This document shows, piece by piece, positions 33,535-39,943 of a DNA stretch of 48,124 nt (positions are counted from its first letter, which is position 1; each line of letters begins with the position of its first letter). The DNA lies in assembly GCA_964612185.1 (NCBI GenBank), contig CAZTCR010000024.1, positions 1 to 48,124 of the forward strand, given 5' to 3'. The DNA is from UBA1447 sp964612185 (GTDB lineage Bacteria > Bacillota > Clostridia > Oscillospirales > Acutalibacteraceae). The position numbers and the translations under genes were made by a program. A model generated the notes under the pieces. It worked only from the letters and a program-made list of their open reading frames with translations, was not told where the DNA came from and searched no databases.

Positions 33535-33590
33535 AAATTCAACTTCCGCCCGGCGGTGTCGGCATTCTGTACGCCGGCAGTTGAATTTTT
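33535..33590 (+). terminator. Terminator of the arginase-family gene
   Basis: Outer stem AAATTCAACT (33535-33544) with AGTTGAATTT (33579-33588), an inner GCCGGC-type stem, and a TTTTT run. Confidence 0.75.
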
Positions 33591-33633
33591 AAATGCGCAG
33601 CCTGCTGCGCTATATTGAAAGGAGAGAACCATC

Positions 33634-33870
33634 ATGCCGCATATCGTTATCAAAACCATCAGCGGGCCGTCCAAAGCACAGCTGCAGCAAGCCGCCGAAG
33701 AGATTGCCGCCGTGGTCAACAAGACCATGGGCAAACCGAACAAGTACATTTCCGTTTCGGTGGAGGAGTATTCCTTCCCGGAGTGGGAAGGCGTGTACAA
33801 TGAGTGCGTCAAGGGCAAAGACAATGTGCTTGTGAAGCCCGGCTACACCAACCCGGTGACCTTTGAGTGA
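33634..33870 (+). CDS. 4-oxalocrotonate tautomerase-family protein
   Basis: A 78-aa tautomerase-superfamily protein. The N-terminal proline (Pro2, first residue after Met removal) is the catalytic base in MPHIVIKTISGPSKAQLQQAAEEIAAVVNKTMGKPNKYISVSVEEY. The size fits small 4-OT/YdcE-like proteins. GAAAGGAGAG precedes ATG 33634. Its TGA stop overlaps the start of the DUF1294 gene, so the two are translationally coupled. The physiological substrate is unknown. Confidence 0.9.
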   Translation: MPHIVIKTISGPSKAQLQQAAEEIAAVVNKTMGKPNKYISVSVEEYSFPEWEGVYNECVKGKDNVLVKPGYTNPVTFE

Positions 33871-34160
33871 TGGCAAAGGAACTTTTGCCGCTTATTGCGC
33901 TTTGGCTTGCCGCTGTCAGCGGCTTGGCTGTCATATTGACTTTGCACGATAAACGCGCCGCCCGCCGCGGGGCCCGGCGTGTACCCGAGCGCACGCTTTT
34001 ACTGGTGTGCGCCCTTGGCGGGTCTGTTGCGATGTTGGTGACCATGCGCGCCATCCGGCATAAGACCAAACACGCAAAGTTTATGGTTGGTATCCCGGTA
34101 ATGATTGCGGTGCAAATTGCCCTCGGCGTGCTTGTGTGGTGGCGGTTTGGCTGGGGTTGA
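33870..34160 (+). CDS. DUF1294 small membrane protein
   Basis: A 96-aa inner-membrane protein with three hydrophobic helices and the DUF1294 pattern DKRAARRGARRVPERTLLLVCALGGSVAMLVTMRAIRHKTKHAKFMVGIPVMIAVQI. The function of the family is unknown. The start ATG 33870 overlaps the tautomerase stop (TGATG). The C-terminal two thirds are repeated, with many changes, at 34690-34873. Confidence 0.88.
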   Translation: MAKELLPLIALWLAAVSGLAVILTLHDKRAARRGARRVPERTLLLVCALGGSVAMLVTMRAIRHKTKHAKFMVGIPVMIAVQIALGVLVWWRFGWG

Positions 34161-34290
34161 ACGGAAACCGTCTCCTGGTGTACCACTGTTAATTTTCTTA
34201 TGGAAACATATAACGTGACGAATATTTGTTTGCACCAATAGGCAATATGTACGAACAATGGGACACATAATTATGAAAGGTGGTAGTTTT

Positions 34291-34614
34291 ATGGGAGCAA
34301 AAAACAAGGTTATTGCAGGGGATTATCTCGGCAAGGGTGTAGCCAGTTCACTCGGAACTGTTGGCATTATTGTGAGTTTTTCAAATTGTGTCAATTTTAA
34401 CAAATCAACCATTGAATCTTACGAAGTAATAACAGACGAACAACGCAAATCTGCGGCATCCGGAATAGCTCGTGGCGCAATTGGTGGGATAATTCTTGGC
34501 CCTGTTGGTCTGCTCGCTGGATTATCCGCTAAAAATAAGGGAATATATAATATTGCTATTCAATTTAAAGACGGAAAACGTTCACTGGTCGAGGTTGACG
34601 ATAAGATATATTAG
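34291..34614 (+). CDS. Small glycine-rich hypothetical protein
   Basis: A 107-aa protein of unknown function in AT-rich DNA. It has a glycine-zipper-like hydrophobic segment SGIARGAIGGIILGPVGLLAGLSA (about 62-85) between polar ends and a basic/acidic tail (FKDGKRSLVEVDDKIY). AAAGGTGG lies 8 bases before ATG 34291, so I take this start rather than 34258. Base composition differs from the flanking tautomerase/DUF1294 genes, and it sits between the full and truncated DUF1294 copies, suggesting insertion. Confidence 0.7.
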   Translation: MGAKNKVIAGDYLGKGVASSLGTVGIIVSFSNCVNFNKSTIESYEVITDEQRKSAASGIARGAIGGIILGPVGLLAGLSAKNKGIYNIAIQFKDGKRSLVEVDDKIY

Positions 34615-34686
34615 GCGTTAATAAAGTCTTGTTTTTAGGGTGTTGCTCAAGAACATGGGACTTTTTACACTAACCATCCCCAATAT

Positions 34687-34873
34687 CCAGCGTGTCCCTG
34701 AGCGCGTGCTCTTGCTGGTGTGCGCTTTTGGCGGGTCGGCGGCTATGCTGGCGGCCATGCGCGTCATCCGGCATAAGACCAAACACGCGAAGTTTATGGT
34801 CGGTATCCCGGTGATGATTGCTGCGCAGATTGCTTTTGGTGTGGTTACGTGGTGGGGGTTCTATGGCGGCTGA
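34687..34873 (+). pseudogene. Truncated second copy of DUF1294 (3' part)
   Basis: From about 34687 the sequence (RVPERVLLLVCAFGGSAAMLAAMRVIRHKTKHAKFMVGIPVMIAAQIAFGVVTWWGFYGG) aligns without gaps to the C-terminal part of the DUF1294 protein encoded at 33870-34160. The 5' third of the gene is missing. An open frame from 34640 (MLLKNMGLFTLTIPNIQ) replaces it but has no good ribosome site and no similarity to the family N-terminus. It is probably a broken duplicate, although a short membrane peptide could still be made. The copies differ at many synonymous sites, so the duplication is not recent. Confidence 0.75.
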
Positions 34874-34963
34874 ACGGCGAGAGGATAACCAGAATTAAGC
34901 TGATAAAGCCGGTGACGGTATGATAAGAATTCCAGTTGCTCCAAGCAATATATGCAAGACTAA

Positions 34964-35002
34964 GGACAGAACCATGATTAATTACTAATCGTGATTCTGT
35001 CC
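34964..35002. other. Imperfect hairpin in the AT-rich region
   Basis: GGACAGAA (34964-34971) and TTCTGTCC (34995-35002) with a further partly paired inner part (ATGATTA/TAATCGT). It could end transcripts from either side but has no T-run. The region from 34874 to 35117 has no other feature. Confidence 0.4.
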
Positions 35003-35117
35003 CACATGTTCTGCTATTTTATATTCTAAAGTATATTGATATTGCTAATTCTACCGATGCCTTGACACCTGATGTTACCCGGATTTTGGTAATCTTATAT
35101 AAAATGTACAATTACTG

Positions 35118-35408
35118 CTATTTCAGTGTTTCGACTATTTTGCTCAACTCATTAATATACATCTCAACATTGAATTCTGAATTGTCTTCAGGGTAATCAA
35201 AAAAAGCTTCCCATTTACTTAAAAAGTCACCAATATCTTCGTCTTTCTTACCTTTATATATATGCGCGAGAGCAATTAAGGCAGCATCAACGGGTTTCCT
35301 TGCGAAATGATCCGAATTTATGAAACCACCAAAGCCACCCCTTTCACAGTTATAGAGTTTTCGTAATATATATTCAAGCGCAATAGCATCCTGTTGATCT
35401 AATATCAT
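35118..35408 (-). CDS. Small hypothetical acidic protein
   Basis: A 96-aa soluble, acidic, helical protein (MILDQQDAIALEYILRKLYNCERGGFGGFINSDHFARKPVDAALIALAHIYKGKKDEDIGDFLSKWEAFFDYPEDNSEFNVEMYINELSKIVETLK). No family is recognised. A perfect GGAGG lies 8 bases before ATG 35408; the in-frame ATG at 35423 overlaps it and is rejected. It is transcribed from the strong promoter at 35667-35695 with a leader of about 260 bases. Size and acidity resemble immunity or antitoxin proteins, but that is only a guess. Confidence 0.7.
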   Translation of the reverse strand: MILDQQDAIALEYILRKLYNCERGGFGGFINSDHFARKPVDAALIALAHIYKGKKDEDIGDFLSKWEAFFDYPEDNSEFNVEMYINELSKIVETLK

Positions 35409-35458
35409 TATTAATACCTCCATTTATATTTATGCGTTATTTTTTACCTGTAAAACAT

Positions 35459-35521
35459 CTACGGCGGCTTTACAACATGCAAAAGGCTTCTAAGAACCAT
35501 CTTCTGATTAGCTTTATTCAA
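35459..35521 (-). CDS. Possible tiny ORF in the leader of the 96-aa protein gene
   Basis: TTG 35521 follows the strong ribosome site AAAGGGGGTG at about 5 bases and encodes LNKANQKMVLRSLLHVVKPP (20 residues) before TAG. The same frame is open upstream to ATG 35569 (MNELTKFHESMKGGEI...), giving 36 residues with a Gly-Gly, but that ATG has no ribosome site. The peptide is basic and amphipathic. It could be a regulatory leader peptide or a secreted peptide; it could also be chance. Confidence 0.35.
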   Translation of the reverse strand: MNKANQKMVLRSLLHVVKPP

Positions 35522-35633
35522 TATTTCACCCCCTTTCATGCTTTCATGAAATTTAGTCAATTCATTCATGCAATCAATTATTTTTATAAAGCTTGACATA
35601 AACAAAATAATATGATATGATATAATAGATATC

Positions 35634-35695
35634 ATGTATATATGTGTCTAATTGACGCGTATATACATTATACTCTTTTTTCAATCCTTTGTCAA
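35634..35695 (-). promoter_or_regulatory. Consensus promoter with flanking operator-like dyad
   Basis: On the minus strand a perfect TTGACA (35690-35695), 17-base spacer and TATAAT (35667-35672). Just downstream a perfect 9-bp inverted repeat ATGTATATA / TATATACAT (35634-35642 and 35660-35668) covers the start point and looks like a repressor site. It drives the tiny ORF and the 96-aa protein. The 35409-35839 stretch is otherwise non-coding and very AT-rich. Confidence 0.75.
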
Positions 35696-35854
35696 GGAAT
35701 ATTTTAATTCGAATCCAATCAATATTCTACTTACCACGAGTCTATTAATAAACAACGTCGAATAGAAGTGAATTATTGACATTTTGAAACAATAGCGTTA
35801 TAATCGATTTTAAGAAAATATTAATAACATAATAATGAAGTGTGGTTAGAGGCA

Positions 35855-36070
35855 ATGATTGAGACTATTGTATCCACAAAATTCAATTCGACTTTGTTGA
35901 AAAAAATCATGGCAATATTACTTTTAATTATAATGCTAATTGGAATAACATCATCTTTTTCTGCATGTAAAAGAAACTGCACATATACTGGTTGTGATAG
36001 ACCAATTTATAAAGGCAATTGGTGTTATGATCACTATGTATATGCTTCATTGACAGGAGATTACTATTAA
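35855..36070 (+). CDS. Small Cys-rich putative lipoprotein
   Basis: About 71 aa. A basic N-terminus and hydrophobic segment (LLKKIMAILLLIIMLIGITSSFSAC) ends in a lipobox-like FSAC. The mature part is only about 30 residues: KRNCTYTGCDRPIYKGNWCYDHYVYASLTGDYY. The CxxxxCxxP...GxxCxxH arrangement resembles a short zinc-knuckle motif found at protein ends. The start is uncertain: GTG 35840, ATG 35855 and ATG 35912 are all in frame and ribosome sites are weak (AGAGG before 35855). No function is known. It stands alone in AT-rich DNA. Confidence 0.5.
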   Translation: MIETIVSTKFNSTLLKKIMAILLLIIMLIGITSSFSACKRNCTYTGCDRPIYKGNWCYDHYVYASLTGDYY

Positions 36071-36130
36071 ACGATATCAATCAGACTATTAAGTGACTTG
36101 AGTCGAATCAAACATACTATATGAAAATAA

Positions 36131-36177
36131 TGGGGCCGTTCTAAGATTGGACACCAGAGAACAGTCCTGTTTTTTAT
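36131..36177 (+). terminator. Terminator upstream of the padR gene
   Basis: GGGGCCGTTCT pairs with AGAACAGTCCT (with G-T pairs) around a 15-base loop, followed by GTTTTTTATTT. It probably ends the small lipoprotein transcript. Confidence 0.65.
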
Positions 36178-36185
36178 TTCACCTA

Positions 36186-36246
36186 TTGACAACCCCCACT
36201 ATTGTGTGATACTATATACTTGTAGTAAGTAGTACTGCATACAAGT
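36186..36246 (+). promoter_or_regulatory. Promoter and PadR-type operator
   Basis: TTGACA (36186-36191), an 18-base spacer and TACTAT (36210-36215). A perfect inverted repeat ACTTGTA (36218-36224) / TACAAGT (36240-36246) lies over the start site and is a likely PadR autoregulatory operator. Confidence 0.72.
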
Positions 36247-36271
36247 CTTACAGAATAGAGGAACAGTTTTT

Positions 36272-36595
36272 ATGGAAAACCTTACGGAAATGCTCAAAGG
36301 CGTGTTGGAAGGCTGTGTCCTTGAAATCATCAGCCATGAAAAAATCTACGGCTATGAAATCACCCGGCGGCTCAACGCCCTCGGCTTTGCGGACGTTGTG
36401 GACGGCACCGTCTACACCATCCTGCTCCGGCTGGAAAAAAGCAGCCTTGTAGACATCGAAAAAAAGCCGTCCGATATGGGGCCGCCGCGCAAGTTCTTTA
36501 CGCTCAACGAAGCCGGGAGTGCGGAACTGAAAAAGTTTTGGGAAAAATGGGAATTCATCGCGTCGAAAATGAACCAATTAAAGGAGGGGCAATAA
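36272..36595 (+). CDS. PadR-family transcriptional regulator
   Basis: A 107-aa winged-helix repressor. The PadR signature is clear: KGVLEGCVLEIISHEKIYGYEITRRLNALGFADVVDGTVYTILLRLEKSSLVDIEKKPSDMGPPRKFFTLNEAGSAELKKFWEKW. Members usually repress themselves and a neighbouring membrane or transport gene, and in Firmicutes they are often followed by a DUF1048 gene, as here. ATG 36272 is preceded by AGAGGAAC. The partner gene is broken (next entry). Confidence 0.94.
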   Translation: MENLTEMLKGVLEGCVLEIISHEKIYGYEITRRLNALGFADVVDGTVYTILLRLEKSSLVDIEKKPSDMGPPRKFFTLNEAGSAELKKFWEKWEFIASKMNQLKEGQ

Positions 36596-36597
36596 CA

Positions 36598-36951
36598 ATG
36601 TTGAAAATTTTTGAAAAAAATCATCGGGGATAAAAAAGAGTATAAGCAGCAGATGGCAAGGGTAAAAGCCCTGCCGTAGGATTATCAGTTCGTGTATAAA
36701 AAAATCCAGGAATATATGTGGAAATTCGCGGCAGGTGACGGGTATGACATTTTGAAGATTCAATATGATTTGATCGATTTGTTTGAGGCCGGCGCGGCGG
36801 ACGGCAAACCGGTGTTGAAAGTAACAGGGGAGGATGTGGCGGCGTTCTGCGATGAGCTGCTGCGCAATGCGAAGACCTGGACCGAAAATTGGCCCAAAGC
36901 GTTAAACCGCGACATTGTGAAAAAGTTCGGCAAGGAAAACGAAACCAAATA
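36598..36951 (+). pseudogene. DUF1048 gene with a frameshift and a nonsense codon
   Basis: Starting at ATG 36598 the frame reads MLKIFEKNHRG then stops. Shifting by one base in the poly-A tract (about 36615-36621) restores the family sequence EKIIGDKKEYKQQMARVKALP. A TAG at about 36677 stands where a lysine codon (AAG) is expected before DYQFVYKKIQEYMWKFAAGDGYDILKIQYDLIDLFEAGAADGKPVLKVTGEDVAAFCDELLRNAKTW. The remainder is open to the stop at 36949 and can restart at GTG 36692. Two independent lesions argue for a true pseudogene, but sequencing error in the A-tract cannot be excluded. Its intact relatives pair with PadR regulators. Confidence 0.82.
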
Positions 36952-37026
36952 ACTGAAGCAGATATAGCCACAAAGCGCACGATGCTGTGAAAGGGGGCGT
37001 AATCGTTTGAGTCTCATTAAAAATGT

Positions 37027-37065
37027 AAAAATGCAGTTCCGCCTAAAGGGCTAAACTGCATTTTT
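37027..37065. terminator. Bidirectional terminator after the DUF1048 remnant
   Basis: AAAATGCAGTT (37027-37038 region) pairs with AACTGCATTTT (37054-37065), with A and T runs on the outside, so it works on both strands. The region 37066-37227 holds no other recognisable feature. Confidence 0.75.
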
Positions 37066-37227
37066 GTCACAAGTACCTCAAAATGATAAAACTGCACGAA
37101 AGGTCACAGGGGGTGCATTTCCCAAAACCGAATATCTATGAAATTCATTTTGCACGCTAATTTATATTTGTCCCATTCATCAATATCGATTAATCACAAA
37201 ACGAACCACGGACTCCAAATTCCCTAC

Positions 37228-39477
37228 TTACGCCATCCAAATCCAGCCAAAAAATACAATGCAAAGCAACCAGTTAATAAAGTTGGAAGCGTAATTTGTG
37301 ACTTTGCCCCAAAGCTTGATGAATTTAACTTCTTTTCCGTTATCTTGCACTGTGGCTATTGGTGTTCCATTGTCATCCAATACATACAGCTTAACACCAT
37401 TGTCAACTGTTTCAGGGGATAAGTCGCTGCTAAAAGTCTTGCCTTCTCTCAGCGCTATATCTTTCTTTCTGGTTTGTGCGTAGACAGAACCATCGGTTTT
37501 ATACTGTAAAACATCATAATCCATTGTACCGGAATCCGTTGCCGAGATGTTGACCTTAAAAGTTATGCCGGTGGGAAGTATGAAATACTTTTTATCTACG
37601 TCAACAAAAGTTGCAGAACTCCCCGAAAGAGCTTCAACGGCAGTGTTGTTTACCACCTGCGCAAACATGGCACCGTTTGCATCGGTGACTTGCACATCGA
37701 CCGGGCAAGCGATTCGAACAATGACATAGTGACTTGCAACCGGAATACCGTTTATTTCTGATGCAGGAATTGTTTTCAACCACCCCATATAAATATCCTG
37801 ATTATGATTATAAAATATATCTGAAGATCTCCCACTAACACATGCTTCATTCGCATCGAAACCATACATAGATTTAATGTTTGATAAAACGAGAGAGACA
37901 TTCTTATTATAGTCAATGCCCAGCGTTATGCCATGCTTCGTTCTGCCGGGTGGCACTATAGTTACAGCATCGAGTGGGTTAACTATATTGAAAATGTTAT
38001 CGTAACTCTTACGCTCCTTTTCATCCACTGAATTCGGAGTTGCAAAAGTGTAAATATATTTTTGTTCTGCATTCTCGGTTGAAAGTCTTTCACCAACGAT
38101 ATTTGCAACAGCTGCACCCCTGCTATGCCCGGTTACGAAAAACTTTTGCGTGTAATTATTGCCAGTATCACCAACAAAATCACTAATTTCGGTCATAACT
38201 TTATCAGCGGCATCATCAAAACCGGAACGGCCATCAATCATTCCGCTGTCAAAAAGATTTGAGCGCCACTCCTCATCCCAAAGATTACCGGTTGTTCCTC
38301 TAACAATTACAGCGATCAGCGTGTATCGTTGACCTTCGCATGTTATAACTTTTTGTGCCAAGGCAAAATCAATACCGTCCTTGTCAAAATACTGGTATCT
38401 GGTAAATCCGAGTTCGTTCTTCATAGCGGATTCAAGATAGCTTTTATCGTACGCCGCCCAACTTAAGGCCATTGCAGCAAACGACAAATCAGGATTATAT
38501 GTTGTTGCAGAGTCATTAAAAAGATAATCGCTAAAATTGATGGTTGAGTGAACTGCGGCATTTTTTAAACCTGACCAACTCCACACCCATTTGTCTGTAA
38601 GAATATTTCCGGCAACTTCACCAAAAACGAAAGCGAGGTTGCTCGGGTCATCTATATCATAGAACCCAGCGTTTTGAATATCCTTGGCTACTTTTCTAAA
38701 AAAGTTTGCGACTTGTAATCCAGCGGCAGGTACATCTACTAAACTATTGAATAGGCCGATGGTGTAGATATTGTATTTCGCTTTTATTACGGCAGCAGTA
38801 TTATGTACAGAGTTGCCATGTGCATAGAGTTCTGCTCCAGTGTAACCCGTTGTCCATTCACCTGTATCGATTTCACTGTATGGTCCAGAGTAAGTATAGT
38901 CCCCGGCGGTCGCCATGCCCTGTGTAAACAAAACCACATTCTTCGTAGCGATAGCATCGCTTACACCCGTTAGCAAAGTATCCGATAGTTCAAGAGCGCC
39001 ATTGATATCGGCATAATAATCGCCAATACCGATATTATTGATCGAAGTCTTTAGCGTTGAAAGGTTCGTGGTAAAGTTTGAGTGAATCGAGGCAGAATTG
39101 CTGTAGGTAACAACGGCTACATAGTTCGTCCTGCTATCTGTCATTAGTTGATTAACGAATGCGATCGCCGCTTGCTTCACTTCGTCAAGTGCCGAACGAA
39201 TCGTATAGATGACTTCACCTTGCCAGTTCATGTTGATTTCTCGTTCAATGTCAAGAACAAGAACTGTGTATCGTGCGCCTGTGGTAGCTTGCGATTGATC
39301 AAATTCAATTACCTGTGACGGTTGCTGAGTCACTTTTTTCGGTTCGTCAGCGGTAAAACCGATAACCCCTTGGGCAGGAGCTTTCGCCGCCTGCGCAGTT
39401 AACGCCATGATTCCAATCGGCAACAACAGACTGATCGCTAGTAGGATGCTCGTGAAACGTTTTATGGTTGTTTTCAT
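37228..39477 (-). CDS. Exported vWA-like / class 3 lipase-like fusion protein
   Basis: A 749-aa secreted or surface protein. It has a signal peptide at 1-30 (SILLAISLLLPIGIMALTAQA) and a von Willebrand A-like domain at about 68-245 (TVLVLDIERE...AVVTYSNSASIHSNF...VVLFTQGMATAGDY), whose MIDAS DxSxS is replaced by DIERE. A class 3 lipase-like alpha/beta-hydrolase covers about 330-565, with nucleophile Ser452 in TGHSRGAA, a likely Asp503 in NPLDAVTIVPP and His558 in YNHNQD. Residues 590-720 are beta-rich. A hydrophobic C-terminal helix (NFINWLLCIVFFGWIWMA) may anchor it. It probably hydrolyses a lipid or ester at the surface. AGGGAAGGAAA precedes ATG 39477. It has its own promoter. Confidence 0.85.
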   Translation of the reverse strand: MKTTIKRFTSILLAISLLLPIGIMALTAQAAKAPAQGVIGFTADEPKKVTQQPSQVIEFDQSQATTGARYTVLVLDIEREINMNWQGEVIYTIRSALDEVKQAAIAFVNQLMTDSRTNYVAVVTYSNSASIHSNFTTNLSTLKTSINNIGIGDYYADINGALELSDTLLTGVSDAIATKNVVLFTQGMATAGDYTYSGPYSEIDTGEWTTGYTGAELYAHGNSVHNTAAVIKAKYNIYTIGLFNSLVDVPAAGLQVANFFRKVAKDIQNAGFYDIDDPSNLAFVFGEVAGNILTDKWVWSWSGLKNAAVHSTINFSDYLFNDSATTYNPDLSFAAMALSWAAYDKSYLESAMKNELGFTRYQYFDKDGIDFALAQKVITCEGQRYTLIAVIVRGTTGNLWDEEWRSNLFDSGMIDGRSGFDDAADKVMTEISDFVGDTGNNYTQKFFVTGHSRGAAVANIVGERLSTENAEQKYIYTFATPNSVDEKERKSYDNIFNIVNPLDAVTIVPPGRTKHGITLGIDYNKNVSLVLSNIKSMYGFDANEACVSGRSSDIFYNHNQDIYMGWLKTIPASEINGIPVASHYVIVRIACPVDVQVTDANGAMFAQVVNNTAVEALSGSSATFVDVDKKYFILPTGITFKVNISATDSGTMDYDVLQYKTDGSVYAQTRKKDIALREGKTFSSDLSPETVDNGVKLYVLDDNGTPIATVQDNGKEVKFIKLWGKVTNYASNFINWLLCIVFFGWIWMA

Positions 39478-39577
39478 TTTTATTTCCTTCCCTTCCCTTA
39501 TTTTGTTTTTTTGAGCCCGAACTGCTTAATATGACTTTTCTTTTAACACCAGTTTCAGATTTTCTTCGATAATTTCT

Positions 39578-39620
39578 ATATTGTCAAGAATATAATACAC
39601 AAAGACAATAATATTGTCAA
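39578..39620 (-). promoter_or_regulatory. Promoter of the vWA-lipase gene with a direct repeat
   Basis: Minus strand TTGACA (39615-39620), a 17-base spacer and TATTAT (39592-39597). The decamer TTGACAATAT occurs twice, 33 bases apart (39611-39620 and 39578-39587), about three helical turns, which may bind a regulator. The rest of 39478-39943 has only the terminator at 39873; an accidental frame across it is not a gene. Confidence 0.65.
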
Positions 39621-39872
39621 GAAAGTTTTCGTTTCATCTATTACAAAGAAGAACCATGAGAAACAATACTTACTTAGAAAAAAATGTCCCTCTATAGTTC
39701 GTATATAAAACCACCGAAATGAAAAATTGGGGATAAATTTCATATTTTTAATGGTCGGCATCCCTTGAATATCGTTGTAAAACCTGCTATCGGTGTATTT
39801 GCTTGGCGGCGACTTGTTGAATGAATGAGGGAGAAGATAACTCGAAAGCACAGGGTCGGGTCTTTTTACACC

Positions 39873-39926
39873 AAAAAAGTGCTGTATCTCATCGCTGATT
39901 TCAGCGGTATGATACAGCACTTTTTC
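39873..39926. terminator. Bidirectional terminator downstream of the alpha/beta hydrolase gene
   Basis: AAAAAGTGCTGTATC (39874-39888) pairs with GATACAGCACTTTTT (39911-39925), a perfect 15-bp stem with an inner CGCTGA/TCAGCG stem. On the minus strand it follows the hydrolase stop by about 18 bases. Confidence 0.85.
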
Positions 39927-39943
39927 ATTACCCCTGTTACAAT

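Noticed and set aside
35459..35569. 36-residue double-glycine peptide precursor
   Set aside because: The frame is real, but ATG 35569 has no ribosome site and there is no peptidase-exporter gene near; only the shorter, ribosome-site-supported form is listed, at low confidence.
37138..37422. Plus-strand frame of 94 aa
   Set aside because: It overlaps the C-terminal coding region of the vWA-lipase gene and has no ribosome site or domain.
39576..39920. Minus-strand frame of 114 aa between the alpha/beta hydrolase and vWA-lipase genes
   Set aside because: It begins inside the terminator at 39873-39926, runs over the vWA-lipase promoter and has no ribosome site or family similarity.
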